DNA from: Chromera velia
Taxonomy: Eukaryota > Sar > Chromeraceae
Direction: 5' to 3'
Length of the DNA: 40,068 nt
Assembly: GCA_018398765.1 (NCBI GenBank)
Contig: JAHBMJ010000820.1
Coordinates: 1-40,068, forward strand
A program made the translations under genes and the position numbers. This document shows, piece by piece, positions 21,301 through 30,627 of the stretch (its first letter is position 1; each line of letters begins with the position of its first letter). The notes beneath the pieces are model-generated. The model saw only the letters and a program-made list of their open reading frames with translations, did not search any database and was not told the origin of the DNA.

Positions 21301-23265
21301 CAACAACATTTTCGATGACCTGCCCCACCAGGCCTGGCCTCCCATTGAGGAGACCTTCAAGAACTCCTTCCTCTACTGCTGCGAGTTCCGTCTCCTGAGA
21401 CCGAACAGCCAGGCCATTCGCCTGGATGCGGAGGTGATCTTCGAGTCTGCGGTGGAGGAGGTGAAGAGACTCGGCATCTCAGAGCCTAAACTTCCTTCAA
21501 TCACGGAGGGAGAGGCGAATGCTGAGAAGGCAAAGGAATACTTCATGCAGCCACTGCGACTCCTCTGTGAGACTTCTCTTTCTCAGACTGAGTCGTCTCT
21601 GTCCTTTATGGGACGTCTGGCTGCGTACGCGCGATCTCGTCAGATGGTCCAAAACCTGTTCTGGATGAAGCAGGCGGAAGACAAGCACCCTGAGATCCTC
21701 AAAACTCAGCTTGCATCGCCAATCTTCATCGTGGGTCACCCTCGAGCAGCTGGCAGCCTGCTTCTCCGCGTGATGGCACAAGATCCCTCCCTGTGTGCCC
21801 CAGCCTACTGTGAGATGGTTGTGCCGTACAACAACGACGGCAGCCTTCTCCAGGCCTTGTCCTCTCCGGAGGAGACCCGGAAGGCGGGATTGGCATCTCC
21901 AGGATGGGGCTTCGATCACTACGGGGACCCCACGGACCCCAGAAAGAAGTACGCGACGGATCAACTTGAACTTCTGTACGGACGTGACCAGTACGGAGAC
22001 CTGGAGTGGCAGCGTCTCCGTCTGTTCGGTGCAACGTTGGCAGACGAGGACTACCTGATTCTCGATCACGCCTGGCGTTCGTTGGCGCTTCCTCTTGCAT
22101 TCTGCGTAGCTGACTTCAAGTCATGGCTGTTGAAGAATGACGGCAAAGAGATGAAGGCCGCGTACGCACTCCACAGACGTTTCCTCCAACACCTGCAGTG
22201 GCAGAGAGAGCGGAAGATTGCTGCAGCAGGCGCAAGTGCCGCCAAGGCCCCTGCTCGGTGGGTGCTGAAGACGCCCTACCACGCAGCCTGCCTGGATGAG
22301 ATCTTCTCGCTCTACCCCGACGCTCACGTCATCTGCGTGAACGGGTCAGTCAGTCAGTCAAGAAGCAGACTGGCAGGCAGGCAGGAATGGTCTGAATCTC
22401 GCTGTCTGCTTCTTTCCTTACTGCTTTGTCCTCTTTCGTTTCTATTATCTTGCTGCGCGACCTGCCTGTTGTTCCTTCAATGCGTTCACACATGCTCCTT
22501 CTCAGCCGTCTTTCTGCAACTTCAGCTGCGACTGCGCATTTCTGCTTTGTCCTCTTTCGTTTCTATTATCTTGCTGCGCGACCTGCCTGTTGTTCCTTCA
22601 ATGCGTTCACACATGCTCCTTCTCAGCCGTCTTTCTGCAACTTCAGCTGCGACTGCGCATCCCGGTCACCAGTGCCTTACTAAAAGTCCCTCTGCATTCT
22701 TCTCTGCTGCCTGTTTGCGGTACTGACGCGGGACTCTTTTTCTCTATTCCACCTTCCGTTCCCTCTGCCTGCCTGCAGCGAGCCCAAGAGGGAGGCCGGT
22801 CAGTGGGCTGCAGTCGCTGCGGACATCCGAAAGACTCTGGTTGACGGTGCGGGGGCGTCACCCACCGTGGCAGGTCCGGAGGAGCTCCAAACGCTCCAAC
22901 TGCTGACAGAGAAGCTTGAGGCATTCCGTCAGGCCAACCCGAAGCTTTCGTCCAAGTTCGTCGACGTCCACTACGACGACCTGATGAACAACCCAGTGGC
23001 GGTTGCGGAGCGTGTCTACAAGGCGACTGGTATGAGTGTGAGCAGGGAGGCGAAGGACCGTATGTGGGAGTACGTGTCTGACGTGAGGGAGCACAAGGAA
23101 GAGCTGGTGAACCGGCCTGGTAGCGATCCTGCGTCGCTTCCTGAGTACGGTCTGTCTGAGGAAATGGTCGCGAAGGCGACAGAGGCGTACTCGAAGAGTG
23201 GTAGAGGGGAGGTGAAGAGGAGCATGTTCGGCCGCGCGGTCGATGTGGCCTCTGCCTTCATGTGA
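1..23265 (+). CDS. Giant modular type I PKS/FAS, 3' part, ending in thioester reductase and sulfotransferase-type domains
   Basis: Builds a reduced acyl chain by repeated condensation on carrier domains. Twelve exons join in frame: 1-365, 590-2329, 2597-3224, 3552-6322, 6536-8957, 9202-12047, 12299-16256, 16463-20344, 20514-20584, 20815-20944, 21242-22344, 22779-23265 (TGA at 23263-23265), about 6,800 residues. Exon joins were set by GT/AG ends, phase and comparison between repeated modules. Visible domains: KR remnant, ACP, then KS-DH-ER-KR-ACP twice, KS-AT-DH-ER-KR-ACP once, then a reductase and a sulfotransferase-like domain. Diagnostic motifs include DTACSSS, EAHGTGT and NIGHLEG (KS), GHSLGEY (AT), YGPRFQT and HPAVLDG (DH), LNFRDVLNVMGLYPG (ER), TGGLGGLG (KR) and LDSLGAVE (ACP). 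The 5' end is outside the window. Single-chain megasynthases ending in a reductase are known from Cryptosporidium. Most splice sites are firm; those of exon 9 are less so. Confidence 0.93.
366..589 (+). other. Intron between KR and ACP (upstream module)
   Basis: Donor GTGAGC after ACAAG, acceptor TTCATGCAG. It splits an Arg codon, giving TR|YEDVPKFF, which matches the uninterrupted KRYNEIPPFL in the last module. It lies at the same position as introns 6323-6535 and 12048-12298. Confidence 0.9.
590..910 (+). other. ACP domain of the upstream module
   Basis: A carrier-protein domain (about 684-910) that holds the growing chain on a phosphopantetheine arm. The motif LGVDSLGAVELRN carries the attachment Ser at codon 789-791, followed by the usual LFDYPT helix region. 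It sits directly upstream of the KS of module 1, so it would pass its chain to that KS. It looks intact although the KR before it is broken. Confidence 0.92.
2330..2596 (+). other. Intron between KS and DH of module 1
   Basis: Donor GTGAGTCAGTC, acceptor CTTTGCAG. It splits a Lys codon and joins WER-K-FFPWQEP, matching the unsplit DRKLFPWQDP of module 2, which has no intron here. At 267 bp it is too short to hide an acyltransferase. Confidence 0.9.
3225..3551 (+). other. Intron inside DH of module 1
   Basis: Donor GTAGGTAGGG after DAPLG, acceptor GATCTTCAG, phase 0. It lies at the same place as intron 8958-9201 of module 2; module 3 is uninterrupted here. The donor position could shift by a few bases. 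Confidence 0.75.
6323..6535 (+). other. Intron between KR and ACP of module 1, two possible donors
   Basis: Donor GTCGGTCGAG at 6323, acceptor CCATTCAG. Exons join as LSR|YEEVPSFF. A second donor, GTAAGT at 6344, lies exactly 21 bp downstream in the same phase and would add seven residues (SRSVEKGSQYEEV), so both products stay in frame. Confidence 0.82.
8958..9201 (+). other. Intron inside DH of module 2
   Basis: Donor GTCAGTCAGTC after SLQ, acceptor GCTTTGCAG, phase 0, joining SLQ|EAVAVL. Positionally equivalent to intron 3225-3551. Confidence 0.9.
12048..12298 (+). other. Intron between KR and ACP of module 2
   Basis: Donor GTCGGTCGAG, acceptor GCGCTGCAG, with a long T/C-rich tract before it. 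It splits an Arg codon (LSR|YEATPSFF). The GTAAGT alternative seen in the module 1 copy is absent. Confidence 0.88.
12720..19140 (+). other. PKS module 3: KS-AT-DH-ER-KR-ACP, the only module with an acyltransferase
   Basis: KS (about 12720-14000) has the active Cys at 13227-13229. AT (about 14060-15000) begins FLFTGQGSQY, has the active Ser at 14355-14357 in GHSLGEY and a HAFHS motif at 14682-14696, which in this family points to malonyl-CoA. DH (about 15080-16100) has His in GDHVVSKK, YGPRFQT and HPAVIDGALQ. The pseudo-KR is split by intron 16257-16462. ER (about 17120-18080) and KR (about 18110-18770) resemble modules 1 and 2. The ACP (about 18905-19140) has LGLDSLGAVEFRN and is followed by a Gly-rich linker. 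Unlike modules 1 and 2, the DH and the KR-ACP junction carry no intron. Its KS is clearly diverged from the near-identical KS pair of modules 1 and 2, so it is the older or less homogenised module. Confidence 0.93.
16257..16462 (+). other. Intron in the pseudo-KR region of module 3
   Basis: Donor is a GTCG tetranucleotide run (GTCGGTCGGTCGGTCGG), acceptor GTCTCTGCAG, phase 0, joining VAGMK|AALPGD. Modules 1 and 2 have no intron at this position. Confidence 0.88.
20345..20513 (+). other. Intron in the reductase domain
   Basis: Donor GTCGGTCGGTT after CRML, acceptor TTTCTCTGCAG, phase 0. At 169 bp it is the shortest intron seen here. Confidence 0.85.
20585..20814 (+). other. Intron near the end of the reductase domain
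   Basis: Donor GTCAGTTGCC after ACACA, acceptor GGATGCAG. Phase 2 joins the 71-bp exon 9 (VEVSLLEKPKHW...) to AQIEGWAAEV in frame. The donor was chosen as the nearby GT that keeps phase. Confidence 0.65.
20945..21241 (+). other. Intron between reductase end and linker to the sulfotransferase-type domain
   Basis: Donor GTACGTCTGTCAGTC after VPLMQ, acceptor TTCTTTGCAG, phase 0, joining PLMQ|HWRSYWF. Confidence 0.88.
22345..22778 (+). other. Intron in the sulfotransferase-type domain
   Basis: Donor GTCAGTCAGTCAGTC, acceptor CTGCCTGCAG, phase 2, joining CVNG|EPKRE. It is the longest intron here (434 bp) because it contains a 121-bp tandem duplication. Confidence 0.88.
22421..22660 (+). repeat. 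Tandem duplication, 121-bp period, two copies, inside an intron
   Basis: Bases 22421-22539 recur as 22542-22660 with no difference seen, both beginning CTGCTTTGTCCTC and ending GACTGCGCAT. The duplication accounts for the extra length of this intron. Confidence 0.95.
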
Positions 23266-24191
23266 ACAACGAAGGAACGAACGGGGGGGACTGGGAAGGG
23301 AAGGGAAGGGGACAGTCAGCTGGTTTGTGCAGAATGGAGGGAACGAAGCGGACTTGGAAAAAGGTTGTACGGAGGGAAGTGAGTCGTGTAAAGAAAAGGA
23401 GATGAAGTTGGAGCAGCGGAAGGGAGGATGAACGAAAGGGAAGAGTTGCAATGCAAGAGGAAAAGCCGGGGCAGGGGTTGTGCGTGACATACATGCATAC
23501 ATCTGTGGGATGAGTGCATTTCTTGTGAGATCCTCACTTGGCTTGCATTCGTAGTTGCTGCTGTTGTGTTTTGATGGCCGTGGGAAGGTATAGGGTGGGG
23601 GGATTTCTTTTGTCCTGCATCCTTCGTCTCTCTGATCGTGGTGTGGTGTGGTGTGTCGTGAGTGAGTGAATGCTTTCATGTGGTCGTGGAGAAGTGAGTG
23701 CGCAATCAAACGTCACAAGTGTCTCTCACGTCACGTGATTGTCCCTTTCATGCACTTGATCTCTCGATCGATCAACCGACGGACTCTGTGTGTGCGTGTG
23801 ATGCACTCTGTGTGTGCGTGTGTGCGTGCGTGTGATGCTAGTTCGATGATTCGTCGATCGACTGATAGGCGTTCCTTCCTTGTGCAGATCTGGAGGGAGG
23901 GGGCGAGGGAGGAATAATTCAGGCAGATGTTCATGAGAGAAACAAAGGGAGTAACCACGACATGCCAGGGAGTTGAGGGAACATGGGAAGGACACAACCT
24001 GACTGGGTTTGTCCTTATCACTTTCCTTGCGTGCGTCGGGAGGGGGAATGGGAATGGAGAAAGCAGTGAAGGGAAAATCGAAAGAATGGAAGGAAGGAAG
24101 GAAGAAAAAGAGCGCGTCCAGCAATCTCCGAAAAAATCCAGAAAGGAGAGACCATCAAAGGAGTGAAGTCATCTGCCCCCCCGCAGGGCAC

Positions 24192-24196
<5 letters not shown>

Positions 24197-24228
<32 letters not shown>
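24197..24228. repeat. (AG)n microsatellite
   Basis: An uninterrupted AG dinucleotide run of about 16 units. Confidence 0.95.
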
Positions 24229-24230
<2 letters not shown>

Positions 24231-25418
24231 GAATGCAAGACGCAGTCACTGTATGTCAGAATAGAAGCAAACAAATAAACAAAGAAAGAAAGGGAACGAA
24301 CAGACCAGAAGGACCGTCTCGTCTCGTCTCATCAGTCAGTGTGAGTGCCCCCCCACGCTTGGTTGGTTCCTCTCGCTCGAGAGTCAGGCAGCGTGTTTGG
24401 GTGCTTTGCGCTGTTTTTTCATTACGTGCACACAAGTGTGAGTGTGCATGTATGCATACATGATTCCGGTGCATGCATGTATGAATGAAACGTCAATGTC
24501 GCTTTTTTGTTTTCACACTATTGCCCAGCCATAAATGTGCCTGTCCTGTCTTGCCGTATGAACTCCATTGGTTGCGTTTACATGTGGAGTGAAGCAAGCC
24601 GCTTTATCTGCTGTCCATTGTTTTGTTGTTTTCCTATCGCAGAAGGAGAAGAGAGGCAAAGAAGGAGCCTGACAGGCAGGCGGGCGGGCGGGAGACGCGC
24701 AACTTTTTCCGACCTGCGCTCTCGCGGGGTGGCTCCCCTAAATGATTTTGAACGAAAAAAAAACAACGGTTGCTTTGTGTAAGACTAACTTTCATCTGTC
24801 TCTTTTTGTCTTTTACTCTTGTCATCTACGGTTCTATTTTTCTTCTCTTGCATCAATTCCTTCTTTTGTGTATATTTTCGTCAAAGCAAGTCAACAGGTC
24901 TTTCAGGAAAACAAAGAGCCACCAATTCATTTTGCGGCTGCTGTAAAGAAAAAAGAAAGGGTACAGGGGATGAGGTCTTCGCGTCCGCGCGAAAGAGGCA
25001 AGAACTTGTCGTCAGTGTAACAAAGGAAGAACGCTGACGTGTATCATTTTATTCAATGAAGTTTTTTATCCGGGACGCCTTTTGAGTTTCACTTACTCGC
25101 TAAAATGCTCGCCAACAGCCGTGTAGCAGTTCGGGCGAAAAACTACTTTTGTTTGACTCGACTTTGCTTTCCTTCCCTCCTTTCTTCCCTCTCCATGCAT
25201 ACATGTCCTAGCTCATTTCTTTCTTGTTCCCCCTCCCCCCCCGATTTTCCTTCTTCAATCACTCACGAAAGAAAGAAGCAAAGAAACTGGTTGGCACGCC
25301 CGTAGAGTACAGCAGGGGAGGAGGAAAGGATGTGCACAGCCAGGCAGGTCAGGCAGAGCAATTAAAAGAAAACAACGCGGCAGGCTGATCGAGCTGGTAG
25401 GCCGGTCTGAGAGCAAGA

Positions 25419-25449
25419 GGGGAGGAGAGGAGAGGAGAGGAGAGGAGAG
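25419..25449. repeat. (GGAGA)n minisatellite
   Basis: About six tandem units of GGAGA/AGGAG. Confidence 0.9.
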
Positions 25450-26860
25450 ACAAGTCGTGATCGAACCATTTATCCTCGAATGGTGACATGACGGGAGGGA
25501 AGAACGGGGAAGCGTGGGATTTCGTCTCTCTTTTTCCTGTGTTGAATGAAATCCCTCATTGTTGCTCGCTCTTTTTGTTTAGAGGATGTTCGAAAGAAAG
25601 ACTTGTCTTTACTGTCCTTCAGCCCTTCTGTTCCTCAAGGCATGCAGTCATGGAGCTTTGTCTCCGTCGGGCACCTCTTTCGGTCAATGGATTTACATGA
25701 CAGATCGATTGACAGATCGGGGGGCCGGCCTGCCCTTCCAACCACACCCATCGCCTACGCTCTCGTGACCCTCTCCACTCACGCAAATTCATCCACTGGG
25801 TGTGCGTGTTTCCTTTCGCGCTTTTTCAACCGTCTAAAGAGAGAGAGATCTCTTGATTTGGTCTGGATCTTTCGAGATAGATGCACTCCCTCCGCTCCTT
25901 CAAATACCATCACGCATTTTCCTTCCGTCTCTCCGCATGTGCCCACAGAGGTAAATAAATCTCTATAGATCTCCGTGAGCCCATGCACCCTCTCTATCCC
26001 CTTCCACAGCGCCTTTTAAAAAAAAACATCCGTTCATCGTCTACTTGTTCTCTGGCGAGCGTGGTGATTTTTCGGGCAGTGACGCTCGCACAGGAACGAG
26101 AGGACAATCGTGCGCATCTTCAGAAAGAAAAGGATCAGAAGCTTCACCTTTCACCTTCCTTCATTCGTTCCTTCCAGCGGGTGGATGGCGTAAAGGAGTC
26201 TCGGCCTTGGCATAGTCGTGACCTTGCCTTCTTGGGTGCATACGTGCATGATGGCTGGCTGTCCGCCATTCATGCGGTGACTTTTGAGGAGACAAAAACC
26301 AGTCGGTTCTGCGTGTCACACAATTCAGAAGTGAAACAAAACTTTCTTTCTTTCTTTCGCTCTCTTTCTTTCCCTCTCTCTTTTTCACCTTATTCCCCCA
26401 TCTTCCCGTCTTCGTTTTCCTTCACTTATCTTTTAAACTGCCTTTCTTTTCCCTTCCGATACCTTGGAGGTGCTGTGAGATTATTTTGATGGATAACAAG
26501 GCACCTGCGATGGGTTCTGACCGACCCGACCTCATCCTCTCTCATCGCCTTAAGTCGATCGATCTGTCTGTATGAATGTAAAAAAAGAAAGAAAGAACAT
26601 TTTTCGTTCACTCTCTTTAATTGAAGAGACAAGTCGACAACTCTGCTGAGCGGACAGCTTCACAACGTCTGTCTTTGCTTACAGCTTGTGTAAAGAGGAG
26701 CTTTCTGTGTAGGCGTGCAGCATGCATGCCAGGAAGTCCGTTTGCCAATTTATGCACGTGTTTTCATACAAAATGATAAAGATGTCAATAAAACTGTTGG
26801 GTATACATTCATATATTCTCAATATATATTCAAGTGTATGTTACTAGGCTCTGCACTCCA

Positions 26861-26940
26861 TAAATAAAAAAAGAAAAGAAAAAAAAAGAAAGTTTTCGAA
26901 ATTCTGATCCTTTATTTTTTACGTATGGGGAGCCTAAATG
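26861..26940. repeat. A-rich tract plus 50-bp head motif, copy 1
   Basis: A-rich 26861-26890 is followed by a 50-bp motif (26891-26940) containing ATTCTGATCCTTTATTTTTT and GGGGAGCCTAAATG. The same arrangement recurs at 28291-28364 with 46 of 50 motif positions equal. Confidence 0.85.
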
Positions 26941-28290
26941 GCATAAACTCAACCCACGCCACTCGCACCGCATCCCCCACCCATCCGATAAACTCACAAC
27001 TCCCTCCCTACCCCGATCCTACCTCCTCCGCTCCTCTCAATCAGTAGTGAATCATTGCTGATCGATCCATGCCGTACAGTGCACCGCCGCTACACAGCAA
27101 ACCCCATCCCTGCACGGAAAATTTTTCTGGTAAATAAAATTCGCCTTTTTACACCTGCTCTACAGACTCTACCCCAACCTTCAGACCTCTATACAAACAC
27201 CACCTGACCCCTAACGGCAGACTCAGAAACACGTCACAACACTGCATACTCCTACACTCCCTTGAACCACTCCTGATACCAGGCAGAAACCTCGTATCAG
27301 CACCTGCTGGCTTAGCCACACTTGGAAGACCAGGAGAACGTACGTTACTGCTCTCCTCACAAGAACTCTCCAACCCTCCACAAGACCTCTTAACCCAAAT
27401 TAAACACTAACCCATCCTTGCACACTACTCCACCACACTCCTCCACACCGCTCCTGTCCCCCAAGACGGTGACACACGAAGGTAAAAGGAACAGGACAAT
27501 GAAACAATATCTTTTGAAAGCCGGGGACTGGCCCGGCAACAGCCGTCTCGGTAGCTGATACCTCTGGGTAGAAAACACCCCTACCAGAAGCACACAGTAG
27601 CTTGACCTCCACGTCGCTCTAGCCCCCCCCCTAGAGCAATGGCACGCTGTCACCACAAAGGAGGTTACACTATCACTCCAAACATTACTTTCCACTCTAC
27701 GGCACTCATAATAGTCCCCCGCAATATCACACGCCCTCCCCCCCCCCCCNNNNNNNNNNNNNNNNNNNNNNNNNNNNNNNNNNNNNNNNNNNNNNNNNNN
27801 NNNNNNNNNNNNNNNNNNNNNNNNNTACATACCCCTAACCGCAATCCTCTACTACGTGGCTACCTACAAGCTCCAGGTCCTTGAGGTATCTTTTAGCCCC
27901 TGCCCTGCACGGACAGTCACTCCAAGGGCATCTCATACCTTCTATAGGGCGCTAACAATCTTCAGCGGAGGACGATACCTTTGTACTTCATCCAAGCTAT
28001 CGCCCAAAACAGTATAGGAAACGATTTGGACCAACCACGTGAACGCACCGCAGCCGCTACCGAAGGAGGACCCCCTCCTACTGGAAGTAAACTGTAGTGG
28101 TACGTAGTGCTAACGCCTCGTCAAGACTTGGGTATCCCCCCTGTGGTGTAATCTACACCATTGCAGTCGACAGACGGCGACCAACGGTGAAGTGCAATAT
28201 GTTGAAATCAGCTGATTAATCTGAATTTCCGCCCAGGCGTGTGCATATCAATAGTAACTCTCAGTGCGAACCAAACCTTTCAATCATATA
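26941..28290. other. G-poor, C/A-rich block with an assembly gap
   Basis: The + strand is strongly depleted in G and rich in C and A, especially about 26945-27130 and 27370-27620. Several frames are open on both strands for up to about 80 codons, a by-product of the composition, and no family was recognised. It lies between the two poly(A)/head motifs, so it may be the body of one unit of a repeated element. Confidence 0.5.
27750..27825. other. Assembly gap (76 N)
   Basis: Unresolved bases directly after a run of C. The neighbouring order and distance depend on scaffolding. Confidence 1.
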
Positions 28291-28295
28291 ATAAT

Positions 28296-28326
<31 letters not shown>

Positions 28327-28364
28327 TCTGATCCTTTATTTTTTACATATGGGGAGCCTAAATG
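28291..28364. repeat. Poly(A) tract plus 50-bp head motif, copy 2
   Basis: ATAATAA followed by about 20 A, then the 50-bp motif at 28315-28364 that matches 26891-26940. An A tract abutting the start of the next unit is typical of head-to-tail retroelement copies, though element identity is unproven. Confidence 0.8.
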
Positions 28365-28594
28365 AGAGCCTAGGAGTAAGCGAGGTGCCTGACTGGGGCA
28401 AGCCAAAACCACTGAGTAGGACGCACCACAGCTGCGGTACACAACACAGCGTAAGAAAGTCCCCATAATTTCTTTAGTATCAATTTGTCAGTGCAGTACT
28501 TCTAGGGTGCACAGCATAGTCTGATAAAAAAAAAAATAAAAATAAAAAGAATAAATATATTATCGTTTTTCGGACTAATATAAAATTGTCCAGC

Positions 28595-28765
28595 AAATTA
28601 TCTATAGCAGATTATATAGCCCCAACAGTCCAACTGCTCAGTTTCGGTCTTGCATGATAGATGCAGAGCTTTCTTGAGAGTTTTCCAACAGAATCTGACA
28701 ATCAATCCAACAAAAGCTGTTATACAGTTGGGAGAGGTTAAATATGCAGAAGGTCTTTTGATCTA
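28595..28765 (+). pseudogene. Relic of a LINE-type reverse transcriptase
   Basis: Frame 1 reads LSIADYIAPTVQLL from 28598, resembling the (Y)ADD box. In another frame FLRVFQQNLTINPTKAVIQLG (about 28668-28730) resembles the segment after the box (LxINxxKT). The spacing from the first Asp (28610) to the Asn (28704) is about 31 codons, as expected in non-LTR reverse transcriptases, but the two parts are in different frames and stops intervene. Nothing intact remains. A chance match cannot be excluded without a profile search. Confidence 0.4.
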
Positions 28766-30148
28766 GCTTTAATTTGAAATGGGTTTTGATATGATCTCTG
28801 ATAGAAAAAGAAGGCCCTGTTTATAAAGTATGCAAATGAGTGGGGCTACTGGGGATTTGAGTTAGAATCTATGCAAAAGGGTGCCAACTTCTAAGTACCA
28901 TTCGAGCGATCAACTTCAAAGAATGCTCTCAGGAAAATAGTCCTGCAGCTCGTGCCAAGGCAGGATGGGGAAGCTCCTAAGTCCTGCGATGAAGGCTCTC
29001 AAACGCTGGTTAGACTGGGTATTTCATCCGTTGAATGTGTGTTACCATTAGTCTGTGAACTAAAAACCCCCATCTTCCATTCTCCACATAAAAAAGCTTA
29101 GCAAGGGAAAAGGCTGCCAACCAAATTCTTATTCTATCTCAGAAAGGCCCCTGTAACACATGTAGCCCATCTCTCTTTGCCTGCTAGGCTTCTCTCTCTG
29201 CTCTAAGTCGCTGCAACTTTCTACCCGTCCTCAGTACACAACTTTAAATAATACTCTGAGACTCTGGAAAGAAGGGCTGCAGCTCATGAGCTGCTAGGAT
29301 TTGGAAACGTTTAACTTGGGCTTGTTGCGCCGCGAGGTAGGCCCTGAGACGATCTTCAGCTCTTCTCTTTACTTGCTGCATACAGTGTATATAAGAAATC
29401 ATCACGACGGGGTGAATTTAGAACCACACATCACAAGGTACATAATGAAGAGAGGGTGACGCAGGCACAAACAGAGCGGCGACAGGTGTAAGAAAACTAA
29501 AAAAGATTTATGGAGAGAGACAGAAACGGCGATTTGGAAACGACAAGAGTCCAAAGGAGACAGAGGACAACCTCTCTTACTTTGTACACATGACAACAAT
29601 CAATCCACCTCCTTCTAAACCCAGGCCTGATGAAAAGACGCGTCGGTCTTCTTCTTAAACCTGGGTCCACCTAAAGACGCATTTTGCTTTGATGACAGAC
29701 AGACAGGCAAGTTCGGAAGAGATAGTCTGAGAGACCGGTTGCTCAGGAAAGACAGCTTGTAGGAGGAATCAGATCGAAAAAGAAAAGACCAACTAAGCAC
29801 ATTCATGAACGTGGAAAGGGGGTGAAAGGGAGGGAATCATTCGATTCAATAAAAAGCATTGAAAGAAGCAGATTGACCCAGAAGCGTAAGTGTCATGACT
29901 GCATGACCAGCCATGACATGTTCTCTTCTAGTCTGCAGTCATTATCTTAAAATTCGATTACTTTCATGTATACAGGAGCAAGGAGATGCCAACCAAGCAA
30001 CAAGTCAAAACAAGAAGAATGGCTTCAAGCTAGCCAAAAAAAGATTGTAACTGATAGGCCCGTTATAGCCTATTCTGACAACCAACCTTAGCATATGATC
30101 CTCTATCCCTCCAGCCACCACCAGACGGTACACGACCACATTCTTCTG
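28766..30148. other. AT-rich non-coding stretch
   Basis: No supported gene. Short frames near 29402-29806 (- strand) are low in complexity. A small inverted repeat TGTCATG...CATGACA lies near 29891-29920. Probably decayed repeat DNA. Confidence 0.5.
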
Positions 30149-30526
30149 CAGAGCAACCAAAAGACGGTATAGTGTTTTCTTTTTTTTCCAGCAAAAGATA
30201 GTATAATTACGGTACAATGGCCCCCCAAGACCATCTTAAGAAAATCTATACATTTAAACTAAAGTCTTAAAGAAAAAAGAATCAAAACCCTAGAAAGTCT
30301 AATAATCTAAAATAATATAGAACTTGTTCACATCTATGAAGTTTAAATAAAACAATTTACAAACTTTAGAGAGCCTAGTAAATTGATAGTAACAGGAATT
30401 AATATGACGATTTACATAAAAGAACATATTCAAAATTGTTCAGATAGCTTCATGCATAGAAGTACAGAGCGATGGTGAGAGGGCAGGTGAATTTGAGGCC
30501 TTCGGTTCAACAACTTCAGCAACTTC

Positions 30527-30576
30527 AATCAATCAATCATCAATCAATCGATCAGTCAGTCAGTCAGTCAGTCAGT
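30527..30576. repeat. (AATC)n/(AGTC)n microsatellite
   Basis: AATC units grade into about six CAGT units, inside transposon copy B. Confidence 0.9.
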
Positions 30577-30627
30577 GCCCTCTGTAGGACAGGGCAGACG
30601 ACACCGGACGGCATGATGACAGGAGGC

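Larger units (their letters stand above)
21242..23265 (+). other. C-terminal sulfotransferase-family domain
   Basis: The C-terminal part of the synthase, in exons 21242-22344 and 22779-23265. An N-terminal helical part leads to ASPIFIVGHPRAAGSLLLR (about 21715-21766), which sits where this family (bacterial-type Sulfotransferase_3) has its PRSGTT PAPS-binding loop. Then come WVLKTPYHAACLDEIFSLYP and HVICVNGEP, where members usually read HRDP followed by a conserved Ser, and finally VDVHYDDLMNNP. Overall order and spacing fit the family well. Key residues differ: SGTT is AAGS, and the RDP Arg and Ser are missing. Family members transfer sulfate from PAPS to a hydroxyl. Following a reductase, the natural guess is a fatty alcohol, but a changed or lost activity is equally possible. 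Confidence 0.8.
23266..26740. other. Intergenic region downstream of the PKS gene, no gene supported
   Basis: The + strand is purine-rich (runs of GGGAAGGG, GAAAGG) to about 24300, then increasingly pyrimidine-rich. Open frames are short, low in complexity, not supported by splice structure and unlike any family I recognise. GT-rich patches lie near 23640 and 23780-23840. The first few hundred bases probably include the 3' UTR of the synthase; no clear poly(A) signal was identified. Confidence 0.6.

Noticed and set aside
25546-26489. Frames of 140-168 codons downstream of the synthase
   Set aside because: Composition follows pyrimidine-rich low-complexity DNA, with no domain, no splice structure and no conserved motif.
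27149-27830. Frames on both strands of the G-poor block, one crossing the assembly gap
   Set aside because: Stops are rare because of base composition, and one frame runs through unknown bases. No protein family was recognised.
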